Of a stretch of DNA of 64,000 bases, positions 36,430 through 45,643 are shown piece by piece. Origin of the DNA: Flavobacteriaceae bacterium. GTDB lineage: Bacteria; Bacteroidota; Bacteroidia; Flavobacteriales; Flavobacteriaceae. The notes below the pieces were generated by a model. The model was given only the letters and a program-made list of their open reading frames with translations. It searched no databases and was not told the origin of the DNA. Numbering within the stretch: position 1 is the stretch's first letter; each line of letters starts with the position of its first letter. The stretch spans positions 25,183 to 89,182 of the forward strand of contig JAKISG010000007.1 in NCBI GenBank assembly GCA_021648755.1. Direction: 5' to 3'. A program made the position numbers and the translations under genes.

Positions 36430-36900
36430 ATGCACACCGAAATAGAGCGTAAATTTTTAGTTTTAAATAATGACTTTATCAAAGAAAGTCATAAAAAATA
36501 CCAAATTATACAAGGTTTTTTAAATTCTCATAAAAAAAGAACGGTTAGAATTAGAATAACAAGTGATAAAGCCTTTTTAACTATTAAAGGAAAATCTAAT
36601 AAAAGCGGAACAATACGTTTTGAATGGGAAAAAGAAATACCAATAAAAGAGGCAAAGAAATTGTTAAAACTATGTGAAAAAGTAATTATCAAAAAAACTA
36701 GATATCTAGTAGGTCAGGGTAGTAATTTATTTGAAATAGATGTCTTTAAAGGTAAAAATAAAGGTTTAATTATTGCAGAAATTGAATTAAAAGAGGAGCA
36801 ACAGGCTTTTAAAAGACCAAGTTGGTTAGGTAAAGAAGTTACTGGTGATTTAAAGTATTATAATTCTGTTTTAAGTAAATTTTCTTTTAATAAATGGTAA
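36430..36900 (+). CDS. CYTH domain protein
   Basis: 156 residues forming a single CYTH triphosphate-tunnel domain. The N-terminal EIERKF gives the EXEXK metal/triphosphate motif. Positive-charge strands (TVRIRIT, FLTIKG) and the acidic end (IAEIELKEE) are typical. Bacterial members are inorganic triphosphatases or class IV-type adenylate cyclases; sequence alone does not decide. It diverges from the MBOAT gene and is followed 30 bp on by the NlpC/P60 gene. Confidence 0.88.
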   Translation: MHTEIERKFLVLNNDFIKESHKKYQIIQGFLNSHKKRTVRIRITSDKAFLTIKGKSNKSGTIRFEWEKEIPIKEAKKLLKLCEKVIIKKTRYLVGQGSNLFEIDVFKGKNKGLIIAEIELKEEQQAFKRPSWLGKEVTGDLKYYNSVLSKFSFNKW

Positions 36901-36930
36901 ATTTTAATTAAAGTAAAACTTTAAAAAAGT

Positions 36931-37524
36931 ATGAAAAATAGAATTGTTTTAGTTGTTTTTTTAGTCGTATTAAATTCTTGTAAATCTAAGTTAAATACTG
37001 TCAACACTACAAAAACGGAATTTAAAAAAGCGCCCAATAATTTAAACACAAGAGTCAAAAAATACAAGCCACTTAAAAAAGAATATCAAAAAAAAGTAGC
37101 TTCAGCTAATAGTGTAAAACTAAATAAAATTTCTTCAGCAAATATTACTTTAAACAAAGTAGTTGCTAATGCCTTAAGTTTTCAAGGCACTAAATACAAA
37201 TATGGAGGCACAACTAGAAAAGGAATGGATTGTTCTGGTTTAATGCATACTTCTTTTAATTTAGCAGGTATTAGTTTACCAAGAACATCATTTGAGCAAT
37301 CTAAAAAAGGAATACAAATTGCTCTTTCTAAAGTTAAAATTGGGGATTTATTGTTTTTTAAAACAAGTAAAAAAAACAGAATTAGCCATGTTGGCTTGGT
37401 AGTTAATGTACATTCAAAAAATATTGAGTTTGTTCATTCTTCAAATTCAAAAGGAGTTACAATTTCTTCTTTAAATGAAAAGTATTGGTCTAAAGCTTTT
37501 ACTATAGCTAAACGATTTTTTTAA
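36931..37524 (+). CDS. NlpC/P60 (C40) peptidoglycan peptidase, lipoprotein
   Basis: 197 residues. A lipoprotein signal (LNSC, Cys17) is followed by a Lys-rich linker to residue 70 and an NlpC/P60 domain with catalytic Cys in MDCSGLMH (C101), His in ISHVGLVV (H153) and the third residue His in FVHSS (H169). It likely cuts gamma-D-Glu-diaminopimelate bonds in stem peptides. It ends one base before the convergent mevalonate kinase stop. Confidence 0.9.
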   Translation: MKNRIVLVVFLVVLNSCKSKLNTVNTTKTEFKKAPNNLNTRVKKYKPLKKEYQKKVASANSVKLNKISSANITLNKVVANALSFQGTKYKYGGTTRKGMDCSGLMHTSFNLAGISLPRTSFEQSKKGIQIALSKVKIGDLLFFKTSKKNRISHVGLVVNVHSKNIEFVHSSNSKGVTISSLNEKYWSKAFTIAKRFF

Positions 37525-37525
37525 G

Positions 37526-38452
37526 TTAAAATTGATAAACTAATTCTAAACTATAATCTTTCAAAATATTTTTTGTCTTTTCATAATCTTCAGTAAAACC
37601 TAAAATATAACCTCCGCCACCAGAGCCACAAAGTTTTAAGTAATAATCGTTAGTTTCTATACCATGTTGCCAAAGTTTATGAAACGGTTTTGGTATCATT
37701 GGTTTAAAATTAGAAAAAACTAACTTTGACAATTGTTTTACATTACCAAATAGTGATTTTATATTTGCATGTAAGAAATCGTCAATACAAGCATCTGTAA
37801 TTTTAGCAAAATCTTCACTAATCATTTTTCTAAAACCTTCATTTTTCATTTTATTCATAAATAAGTTAACCATTGGTTCTGTTTCACCTACTTGCTCTGA
37901 ATCTAATAAAAAAACTGCGCCTTTCCCTTCTTTTTGCATTGGGATTCCTGTCGCTTCTAAATTATCTTTTGAATTAATTAATATCGGAATACTCAAGTAA
38001 GAATTTAAAGGGTCTAAACCTGAACTTTTACCATGAAAAAAAGATTCCATTGCAGAAAAAATAGATTTTAGTTTTAACAGTTTATCTCGTGTTAAATTTT
38101 CTAAAACCGTAATTTTATCGTTAGCGTATTTATCATAAATTGCTGCAACTAGAGCGCCACTACTACCAACACCATAACCTTGTGGAATGCTTGAATCAAA
38201 GTACATTCCGTTAACAATATCTCTTTTTAATTCTGTTAAACGAAAAGTAATTAACTTTGTATCAATTTTACATAAATACGTATAAAATTTTACTAAATTT
38301 GTGTTAGATTTTTCTGATTTATCCGATTGTTTACTACTCGTTTTTAATGCTCCTTGATAAGAGTTGTAAGGTATTGTTAAACCTTTAGAGTCTTTAATAA
38401 TTCCGTATTCTCCAAAAAGTAATATTTTAGCGTAAAAAAGAGGTCCTTTCAT
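37526..38452 (-). CDS. Mevalonate kinase, GHMP family
   Basis: 308 residues. The GHMP ATP-binding motif GYGVGSSGALVAAIY lies near 92-106, an N-terminal KILLFGEYGI matches the kinase motif 1, and LCGSGGGGYILGF near the C-terminus is GHMP motif 3. It sits 61 bp after the diphosphomevalonate decarboxylase gene on the same strand, so a mevalonate kinase is the natural reading (isopentenyl diphosphate synthesis). Phosphomevalonate kinase is a possible alternative. Confidence 0.87.
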   Translation of the reverse strand: MKGPLFYAKILLFGEYGIIKDSKGLTIPYNSYQGALKTSSKQSDKSEKSNTNLVKFYTYLCKIDTKLITFRLTELKRDIVNGMYFDSSIPQGYGVGSSGALVAAIYDKYANDKITVLENLTRDKLLKLKSIFSAMESFFHGKSSGLDPLNSYLSIPILINSKDNLEATGIPMQKEGKGAVFLLDSEQVGETEPMVNLFMNKMKNEGFRKMISEDFAKITDACIDDFLHANIKSLFGNVKQLSKLVFSNFKPMIPKPFHKLWQHGIETNDYYLKLCGSGGGGYILGFTEDYEKTKNILKDYSLELVYQF

Positions 38453-38513
38453 AGATTTATATTTTTTGTAGATTAATTCCTCCTTATTTTATTTTTGTCA
38501 TTAAATCTTGAGA

Positions 38514-39578
38514 TCATACTACCCCAAAACCAATTCTATCACAAATATAACTATTATTTTGACAATATGAAACTAACTTATTAGTTATAAATTCATTAAT
38601 TTGTATTTTATATTTCTCTGGATATAGAATATGCACATTTGCTCCTGCATCTAAAGTAAAACAAATTGGTAATTTAGTTTCTTCTCTAAAACGCCAAATA
38701 CTTTGAATTATTTTTAAAGTATTTGGTTTCATTAAAATAAAATATGGTTTGCTAGCCATCATCATAGCGTGTAAGGTTAATGCTTCACTTTCAACAATAT
38801 TTATAAATTCTTTTAAATCACCATTTTGCAAAATATTTTTTATTTTAGTAATATTATCATTTGCTTGCGTAAATCGCTGTTTTGCAAATGGATGATTTTG
38901 CATTAAATGATGACCAACAGTACTTGAAACTTGTTTTTTACCCTTATCAACCAATAAAATAGTATCGTGGTAATTTTTAAAATTAGCATGTAGTTTATAG
39001 GGAAATTTTATTCCGAATAAGTTAGAACTTCCTTCCACTTTTAAATGTTTACCCCAAATTACAACTTCACCTTCTAAACTTCTGCTTGCTGACCCAGAGC
39101 CTAAACGGGCTAAAAAAGAAGCTTTTTTAATAAAATATTCTTTGGTAATAATTGGATTCAATTCTTTTTCTAATTGCATAATACAATGAGCAATTGCTGC
39201 AAAACCACTTGCCGAAGATGCAATACCACTACTATGCGGAAAAGAATTTCGAGTGTTTATTTCTAATTTATATTCCTTTAAATAAGGGCAAAAAAGTTCT
39301 ATTCTTTCTAAAAAAGTAATAATTTTTGGTTTAAAAGTTTCATTTTTTTTACCTTCAAAATTTATATTAACAGTATCATTTCCTGTTAAAACACCTTTAT
39401 TTCTCCTTTTAATTACCAAGGTCGTTAATGTAAAACAAGCACTTAAAGTAAAACTTATAGAGGTGTTTTTTGGAATCTGATTTTTTTCTTTACCCCAATA
39501 TTTTACCAATGCAATATTGCTTGGTACTTTACAGGTAAAACTTTTTTTTGTTAAACTTGAACCAAGCGTAGTTGCCAT
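38514..39578 (-). CDS. mvaD: Diphosphomevalonate decarboxylase
   Basis: 354 residues from the ATG at 39578. A TTG 6 codons upstream is open but less likely. Signatures are ALVKYWGKEKNQIPKNTS near 23-40, SSGIASSASGFAAIAHC and GSGSASRSL. The enzyme uses ATP to convert diphosphomevalonate to isopentenyl diphosphate, confirming a mevalonate route in this cell. The downstream kinase gene (61-bp gap) is a neighbour in the same pathway. Confidence 0.95.
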   Translation of the reverse strand: MATTLGSSLTKKSFTCKVPSNIALVKYWGKEKNQIPKNTSISFTLSACFTLTTLVIKRRNKGVLTGNDTVNINFEGKKNETFKPKIITFLERIELFCPYLKEYKLEINTRNSFPHSSGIASSASGFAAIAHCIMQLEKELNPIITKEYFIKKASFLARLGSGSASRSLEGEVVIWGKHLKVEGSSNLFGIKFPYKLHANFKNYHDTILLVDKGKKQVSSTVGHHLMQNHPFAKQRFTQANDNITKIKNILQNGDLKEFINIVESEALTLHAMMMASKPYFILMKPNTLKIIQSIWRFREETKLPICFTLDAGANVHILYPEKYKIQINEFITNKLVSYCQNNSYICDRIGFGVV

Positions 39579-39658
39579 AAAATCATTAGTAGTCAAAATA
39601 TTTTTTTACAAAGATATGATTACTTTTACATCTTTTAAAATAATTTAAAAAAACTCTA

Positions 39659-41773
39659 TTACTCAACACCCATATTAAATAAAGTAAAAGCAAAAATATC
39701 AGCATATAAATCAATTGTTTTACTCGTTGGCGTTCCTGCGCCATGACCAGCATTTGTTTCAATTCTGATTAAAATTGGGTTTGTTCCTGTTTGTTTTTCT
39801 TGTAATACAGCTGCAAATTTAAAGGAGTGTGCAGGTACTACACGGTCATCGTGATCTCCTGTTGTTATTAAAGTTGCTGGGTATTTTACATTTTCTTTTA
39901 CATTGTGTACTGGTGAATACCCTTTTAAATAAGTAAACATTTCTTTATTGTCTTCGACTGTTCCGTAATCGTAAGACCAACCTGCTCCTGCGGTAAATGT
40001 ATGGTAACGTAACATATCTAAAACACCAACTGCTGGCAATGCAACTTTTACTAAATCAGGTTTTTGTGTCATTACTGCTCCAACTAGTAAACCTCCATTT
40101 GAACCTCCACGGATAGCCAAATAATCAGAAGAAGTGTAATTTTTTGCCATTAAATATGTTGCTGCTGCAATAAAATCATCAAAAACATTTTGTTTTTTTA
40201 ATTGTGTTCCTGCATCATGCCACGATTTTCCGTATTCGCCACCACCACGGAGGTTTGGCACGGCATAGACGCCTCCTTTTTCTAACCAAACGGAATTTGC
40301 AATGCTAAAACTAGGTGTTAAGCTAATATTAAACCCTCCATAACCATAGAGAATTGTTGGGTTTTTACCATTCAGTTCTAGACCTTTTTTATGTGTAATT
40401 AGCATAGGTATTTTTGTACCATCTTTTGAGGTGTAAAATATTTGTTTGGACTCATAATTATCTGGATTAAAGTCAATTTTAGGTTTTATATAAACAATAG
40501 ATTTACCTGTATTTGGTTCATATTTATATATCGTAGAGGGTGTCGTATAATTTGTAAATGAAAAGTACAAGTCTTTGTCTTCTGGTTTACCATTAAAACC
40601 AGTAACACTACCAATACCAGGTAATTTAATCTCTCTAATTAATTTTCCGTTATAATCGTATTGATTTATTTTTGAGATTGCATCAACCATATATTCTGTA
40701 AAAATATAACCTGAACCTGTAGATGGGCTTAATACATTTTTAGTTTCGACAATAAAGTCTTTCCAATTTTCGGAAGTAGGGTTATTAGCATCAACTGTTA
40801 TGATTTTTTTATTTGGTGCATTTAAATTGGTTACTATATATAGTTTACTTCCTTTATTATCAATAATATAACTATCACTTTTAGTATGGTCTAAAATTGT
40901 GATTAATTTACTCTTTGGGTTGGTTAAATCTTTAATGAATAATTTATTACCAGAGGTAGATGTGCTTGCAGAAATTATTAAATACGTATTATCTTCAGAA
41001 ACTTTAGCGCCAATATATCGGTGTTTTTCACTTGGAATCGCACCGTAAATAATTTTGTCTTCTATCTGTTTTGTACCTAGTTTATGGTAATAAACTTTAT
41101 GCTGATCTGTTTTTGCTGATAGTTCGCTTCCTTTAGGTTTATCGTAACTTGAATAATAAAAACCTTCATTTTTATACCAAGAAATTCCGCTAAATTTTAC
41201 ATCTTTTAGGGTGTCTTCTTTTATTTTTTTAGAAAGCACATCCATTATGATGATTTTTCGCCAATCTGAACCGCCTTCAGAAATGGAATATGCCAATAAA
41301 TGGCCATCTTTAGTAAAACTAACCGAACCTAATGAGGTTGTGCCATCTTTAGAAAAGGTATTTGGATTTAAAAATATTTCTGGTTCTTCAGTCTCCTTTT
41401 GACGATATAAAACATACTGGTTTTGTAATCCGTCATTTTTATAAAAATAGGTGTAGTCTCCTCTTTTTTTTGGTGCCGATATTTTTTCGTAATTCCACAC
41501 CTCTTCTAATCTTTTACGAATGCGCTCTCTATTAGGCATCTTATTTAAATAATCAAAAGTTACTTTATTTTGTTCGACTACCCAATTTTCGGTATCAGTC
41601 GAACGATCATCTTCTAACCAACGATAAGGGTCTTGTACTTTTGTGCCGAAATGTTCATAAATTACAGTTCCCTTTTTAGTTTCTGGATAAGTTATTTTTA
41701 CTGATTTTGTTTCTTTTTTACAGGAAGTCATTATAAATACTAAAATTACGATTAAATAAATAAAGTTTTTCAT
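39659..41773 (-). CDS. Prolyl oligopeptidase (S9) lipoprotein
   Basis: 704 residues from the ATG at 41773, which begins a lipoprotein signal (FIMTSC, Cys near 18). An in-frame ATG 7 codons upstream is possible. The beta-propeller region (about 30-430) is followed by the alpha/beta-hydrolase domain with nucleophile GGSNGG (S558), Asp in DHDDRVV (D642) and His in NAGHGAG (H677). It cleaves short proline-containing peptides at the envelope. It lies downstream of the rpoD terminator. Confidence 0.93.
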   Translation of the reverse strand: MKNFIYLIVILVFIMTSCKKETKSVKITYPETKKGTVIYEHFGTKVQDPYRWLEDDRSTDTENWVVEQNKVTFDYLNKMPNRERIRKRLEEVWNYEKISAPKKRGDYTYFYKNDGLQNQYVLYRQKETEEPEIFLNPNTFSKDGTTSLGSVSFTKDGHLLAYSISEGGSDWRKIIIMDVLSKKIKEDTLKDVKFSGISWYKNEGFYYSSYDKPKGSELSAKTDQHKVYYHKLGTKQIEDKIIYGAIPSEKHRYIGAKVSEDNTYLIISASTSTSGNKLFIKDLTNPKSKLITILDHTKSDSYIIDNKGSKLYIVTNLNAPNKKIITVDANNPTSENWKDFIVETKNVLSPSTGSGYIFTEYMVDAISKINQYDYNGKLIREIKLPGIGSVTGFNGKPEDKDLYFSFTNYTTPSTIYKYEPNTGKSIVYIKPKIDFNPDNYESKQIFYTSKDGTKIPMLITHKKGLELNGKNPTILYGYGGFNISLTPSFSIANSVWLEKGGVYAVPNLRGGGEYGKSWHDAGTQLKKQNVFDDFIAAATYLMAKNYTSSDYLAIRGGSNGGLLVGAVMTQKPDLVKVALPAVGVLDMLRYHTFTAGAGWSYDYGTVEDNKEMFTYLKGYSPVHNVKENVKYPATLITTGDHDDRVVPAHSFKFAAVLQEKQTGTNPILIRIETNAGHGAGTPTSKTIDLYADIFAFTLFNMGVE

Positions 41774-41802
41774 GATTAAAAGTTTAAGCTTCAAATATAA
41801 AA

Positions 41803-41832
41803 AAACCTTAAAGAAGTTAATCTTTAAGGTTT
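41803..41832 (-). terminator. rpoD transcription terminator
   Basis: AAACCTTAAAGA pairs perfectly with TCTTTAAGGTTT around AGTTAA. On the minus strand the stem is followed by a run of seven T, so it ends rpoD transcription just upstream of the prolyl oligopeptidase gene. Confidence 0.85.
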
Positions 41833-41891
41833 GTTAAATGTTTCAAAAAAAAATATTTAAGGTCTGCTCAAAAATAATTTTTATAAGACTT

Positions 41892-42755
41892 CTAACCTAA
41901 GTAAGTTCTTAATATTTTAGATCTAGAAGTGTGTTTTAGTCTTCTAATTGCTTTTTCTTTAATTTGTCGTACTCTTTCTCTTGTTAAATCAAAGGTTTCA
42001 CCTATTTCCTCTAAAGTCATTGGGTGTTGTTCACCTAACCCAAAGTATAATAAAACAACATCTGCCTCTCTAGGGGTTAAAGTGTCTAATGCTCTTAAAA
42101 TCTCAACTTTAAGTGATTCATGTAATAAATTTTTATCTGGAATTGGAGATTCTCCTGAGCGTAATACATCGTATAAGTTAGAATCTTCTCCTTGAATTAA
42201 TGGAGCATCCATAGATACATGACGACCAGAGTTTTTGATAGATTCTTTTACGTCACTAATAGTCATATCTAATTCTTTAGCAATTTCTTCGGCAGAAGGA
42301 GGTCTTTCGTTTTCTTGTTCTAAACGAGCAAACATTTTGTTAATTTTATTAATAGAGCCTATTTTGTTTAGTGGTAATCTAACAATTCTAGATTGTTCGG
42401 CTAATGCTTGTAAAATAGATTGTCTAATCCACCAAACTGCATAAGATATAAATTTGAATCCACGAGTTTCATCAAAACGTTTTGCTGCCTTTATTAAACC
42501 TAAGTTACCTTCATTAATTAGATCAGGTAGTGTAAGTCCTTGATTTTGATACTGCTTTGCTACAGAAACTACAAAACGCAAATTAGCTTTAACTAATCTG
42601 TCTAAAGCACCTTCGTCACCTGCTTTTATTCGTTGTGCTAATTCAACTTCAATATCAGCTGTAATTAAATCAACTTTACCTATTTCTTGTAAATATTTAT
42701 CTAAAGAGGCAGTTTCACGGTTAGTTACCTGTTTTGTAATCTTAAGTTGTCTCAT
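41892..42755 (-). CDS. rpoD: Primary RNA polymerase sigma factor RpoD/SigA
   Basis: 287 residues, the short primary sigma of Bacteroidota that lacks region 1.1. Region 1.2 begins LDKYLQEIGK, region 2 has FISYAVWWIRQSI (2.3-2.4), region 3 is present (RPPSAEEIAKELD), and region 4 ends in the -35 recognition helix TRERVRQIKEKAIRRL. It directs transcription of most genes, including those with the TAnnTTTG boxes noted here. It has its own terminator. The 330-bp divergent gap to the DUF4837 gene holds its promoter. Confidence 0.97.
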   Translation of the reverse strand: MRQLKITKQVTNRETASLDKYLQEIGKVDLITADIEVELAQRIKAGDEGALDRLVKANLRFVVSVAKQYQNQGLTLPDLINEGNLGLIKAAKRFDETRGFKFISYAVWWIRQSILQALAEQSRIVRLPLNKIGSINKINKMFARLEQENERPPSAEEIAKELDMTISDVKESIKNSGRHVSMDAPLIQGEDSNLYDVLRSGESPIPDKNLLHESLKVEILRALDTLTPREADVVLLYFGLGEQHPMTLEEIGETFDLTRERVRQIKEKAIRRLKHTSRSKILRTYLG

Positions 42756-42945
42756 AATTTTATTTCTTTTTTAATGATACTTATTTATTATACGTATGAA
42801 TTTAAAAAAATGTTACAAAAATTATTATAAAAATTAAAAAAATTTGTTTTACTGGTCACAAAAGTCATAAAACGTGTTTTAATAATTCTCTATTTTTAGG
42901 TTTAAGTATATTTTGTTTTATAGAACAATTTTTTGTAAAACAGTG

Positions 42946-42953
42946 TATCTTTG
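42946..42953 (+). promoter_or_regulatory. Possible -7 promoter box for the DUF4837 gene
   Basis: TATCTTTG (exact TAnnTTTG) lies 133 bp before the start at 43086. T-rich TTTG runs lie upstream but at spacings that do not fit the usual 19 bp, so the -33 element is unclear. Confidence 0.4.
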
Positions 42954-43085
42954 TAAAGCAGAATTGACTCTGATATTATTTTAGGAATTTAAACAGGTTT
43001 AGACAATTTTGATAGTAACCTAATGTTGCTTGTAGGTAAGTTTACGGTACAGTTATTGTTGCTTTTTAACTTAAAAACTAATTCA

Positions 43086-44060
43086 ATGAAAAAAATACTT
43101 TTATTAAATATCATAATTCTATTATTTGTTTCTTGTGATTCAAAATCTTACGAAAAAATTTTAGTAGATTCCTCTGGTAGAATGAATCATATTTTGGTAG
43201 TAATAAATAATGACGATTGGCAAGGTAAGGTTGGAGATGCCATAAGAAACACTTTAGCAAAAGAAGTTATAGGCTTACCACAGCCTGAACCTACACTCCA
43301 TTTAAATCAAATTTCACCAAAAGGTTTTAGCAGTTTTCTAACATCAAACAGAAATATTTTTTTTGTAGCGTATGCAAAAGAAAATAGTTTTACTATAAAA
43401 AATAATGTCTATGCAAAGCCACAAAAAATTATACATATAAAAGCAAAAAATAAAGAAGGGCTAATAACCTTAATTAAATCTAATACAACTAAAATAATTA
43501 ATACTATTAAAAATATAGATTTAAAAGTTTACCAACAGAAGAACTTAAAAAAATATTGGAATCCAGAAAAAATAACTCTTTTTAATACGTTAAATATTAA
43601 AATGAAAATACCTCAAACTTATGGTAATTCGCAAGATACTAAAGAATATCTTTGGTTTGTAAAAGATATACCTGACGGTTATCAAAACATTTTAATTTAT
43701 AGTGTCCCTATTACCTCTAAGGCAGATGAAAATGGCGAAAATATTATTACAACAAGAGATTTAAAAGGGCATTATATTCCTGGAGCAAAATTAGAAAAAG
43801 GTATGTATATGGTTACTGAAAAGGCATATACACCACATAGATTTAACACACAAATAAATGGTAAAAAGGCATATGAAACTAGAGGGAAATGGATGATGAA
43901 AGGGGATTATATGGCAGGACCATTTTTAAATTATACTGTTGTAGATAAAAAAAATAATCGTTTAATTATTGTCGAGGGTTTCACCTATGCACCAAATATT
44001 AAAAAAAGAAATTATATGTTTGAATTAGAAGCCATTTTAAAGACTTTAGAAATAGAATGA
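43086..44060 (+). CDS. DUF4837 family lipoprotein
   Basis: 324 residues from the ATG at 43086, which directly starts the lipoprotein signal (LLFVSCDSKS, Cys17). A start 21 codons upstream would bury the signal. Conserved-looking segments are GRMNHILVVI, DWQGKVGDAIR and RGKWMMKGDYMAGPFLNY. This matches the Bacteroidota DUF4837 family of unknown function. It is monocistronic, divergent from rpoD. Confidence 0.85.
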   Translation: MKKILLLNIIILLFVSCDSKSYEKILVDSSGRMNHILVVINNDDWQGKVGDAIRNTLAKEVIGLPQPEPTLHLNQISPKGFSSFLTSNRNIFFVAYAKENSFTIKNNVYAKPQKIIHIKAKNKEGLITLIKSNTTKIINTIKNIDLKVYQQKNLKKYWNPEKITLFNTLNIKMKIPQTYGNSQDTKEYLWFVKDIPDGYQNILIYSVPITSKADENGENIITTRDLKGHYIPGAKLEKGMYMVTEKAYTPHRFNTQINGKKAYETRGKWMMKGDYMAGPFLNYTVVDKKNNRLIIVEGFTYAPNIKKRNYMFELEAILKTLEIE

Positions 44061-44182
44061 TTTTTTGTTGTAACTATTGAGTGTTTATGTTATTTTCAGT
44101 TTCTGAAAAATTTGCAATTACATTAAAGAACACACGCGTTTGTATTATTCACTAGTAAATTAAAAATATTTTATATAAAAAA

Positions 44183-44797
44183 TTAAAATAACCCATGAAT
44201 TTGAGCGTCAATTTTATCAATAATAGAGCCTAAATCTTCAGGATTATCTACAAAATTTAAATTATTTACATCTATAATTAATAATTTTCCTTTAGTATAT
44301 TGTGTAACCCAAGCTTCATAACGTTCGTTTAATCTGCTTAAATAATCTATACTTATAGAGTTTTCATAATCTCGGCCTCTTTTATGTATTTGACCAACTA
44401 AGGTTTGAATGTCTGCTCTTAAATAAATTAATAAATTTGGTGGTGTTACTAAGTTCTCCATCAATTCAAAAAGTGATGCATAGTTTTCATAATCACGATT
44501 AGTCATTAAGCCCATTGCATGTAAGTTTGGTGCAAAAATATTAGCATCTTCGTAAATAGTACGGTCTTGAATTATTTTATTACCTGTTTTTCGCAATTCT
44601 AAAATCTGACGAAATCTAGAATTTAAAAAATAAATTTGTAGGTTAAAAGACCAACGTTCCATTTCACTATAAAAATCATTTAAGTATGGGTTTTCATCTA
44701 CAGTTTCATAATGCGGTTTCCACTTATAATGTTTTGCTAATAACTTGGTTAGGGTGGTTTTTCCGACCCCGATGTTTCCTGCAATGGCTACGTGCAT
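44183..44797 (-). CDS. Deoxynucleoside kinase
   Basis: 204 residues: P-loop GNIGVGKTT (7-15), NPYLNDFY, LNSRFRQI, QDRTIYEDANIF and lid RGRDYENS. It belongs to the same dNK family as the C-terminal half of FolK-dnk (6175-7311) and the two are paralogues. It phosphorylates deoxyadenosine or related nucleosides in salvage. Specificity cannot be read with certainty. It is the last gene of a three-gene run (46918 to 44183) with 30- and 54-bp gaps. Confidence 0.92.
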   Translation of the reverse strand: MHVAIAGNIGVGKTTLTKLLAKHYKWKPHYETVDENPYLNDFYSEMERWSFNLQIYFLNSRFRQILELRKTGNKIIQDRTIYEDANIFAPNLHAMGLMTNRDYENYASLFELMENLVTPPNLLIYLRADIQTLVGQIHKRGRDYENSISIDYLSRLNERYEAWVTQYTKGKLLIIDVNNLNFVDNPEDLGSIIDKIDAQIHGLF

Positions 44798-44827
44798 AGT
44801 GTAAAAGTTTAGACAATGCTAAAGTAC

Positions 44828-45589
44828 TTATTTTTTTATGAAATTATGCTTATAAATTACATTTCCGTCAAAAAAATAAAGTAAATTGTTATTCTTACTA
44901 TAAAAATTTTTAATAATTTGATCTTTATCAATCGCAATTAATTCTGATTTATTTGTATCAAATAATTGGTATAAATTACCTTTGTTTTTATAAATTAATC
45001 CGTTTTTAGTAGCAACCGCTCTTTCAATTTTTTTACTATTGTATTGTGCAATAAGGCTTCCGTAAGCATTATATTTTAAAATTTTATCTTCTAAAATAAG
45101 CCATATATTTTGATAATTACTACATGCTTTTAAAAACTTAAATTCGCTATCTAATTGTTTGGTTAAAACTACTTTTTTTGTTATATAATCAAATAGCATT
45201 AAATTATTATCTTCTTCACTAAATAGCCATAAATTGGAATTGGTTGAAGTACCAACAAAACTAATATTTTTAAATAAAATATTATTAAAATCAATATTAT
45301 TAGAAAGTTCGTTTAATGCATCATCTAAAATAATAATGCTATTAAAATTTTTATAAAATACCACAATTTTTAATGGGTTTATAATATCGATTGAACTGAT
45401 TTTACCTAAATGTAAATTACTGTATGTAATTGTTTTAGAATTCATTTTTTTATATAAAATATTGTTTTTTATATAATAAATATTTTCTTGATTATCTATA
45501 CCAATAAATGTATCTGCATCTATTTTCATTTGGTTTTCTTGCGAATAAAAATTCAAGATAAAAAAAGATAAAAAAATTAGTAACTTCAT
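44828..45589 (-). CDS. Hypothetical secreted beta-propeller-like protein
   Basis: 253 residues with a signal peptide (FLSFFILNFYSQ). The mature part consists of repeating strand pairs such as NIYYIKNNILYKK, IIILDDALNEL and LWLFSEEDNNLMLFDY, typical of beta-propeller blades, but no named family is recognised. It lies between the S41-like gene and the kinase gene. Role unknown. Confidence 0.6.
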   Translation of the reverse strand: MKLLIFLSFFILNFYSQENQMKIDADTFIGIDNQENIYYIKNNILYKKMNSKTITYSNLHLGKISSIDIINPLKIVVFYKNFNSIIILDDALNELSNNIDFNNILFKNISFVGTSTNSNLWLFSEEDNNLMLFDYITKKVVLTKQLDSEFKFLKACSNYQNIWLILEDKILKYNAYGSLIAQYNSKKIERAVATKNGLIYKNKGNLYQLFDTNKSELIAIDKDQIIKNFYSKNNNLLYFFDGNVIYKHNFIKK

Positions 45590-45643
45590 TAGTTTTTATA
45601 CAAAGTTAATAAATAAAAGTTGTTTTATATAAAAAGTTATTTA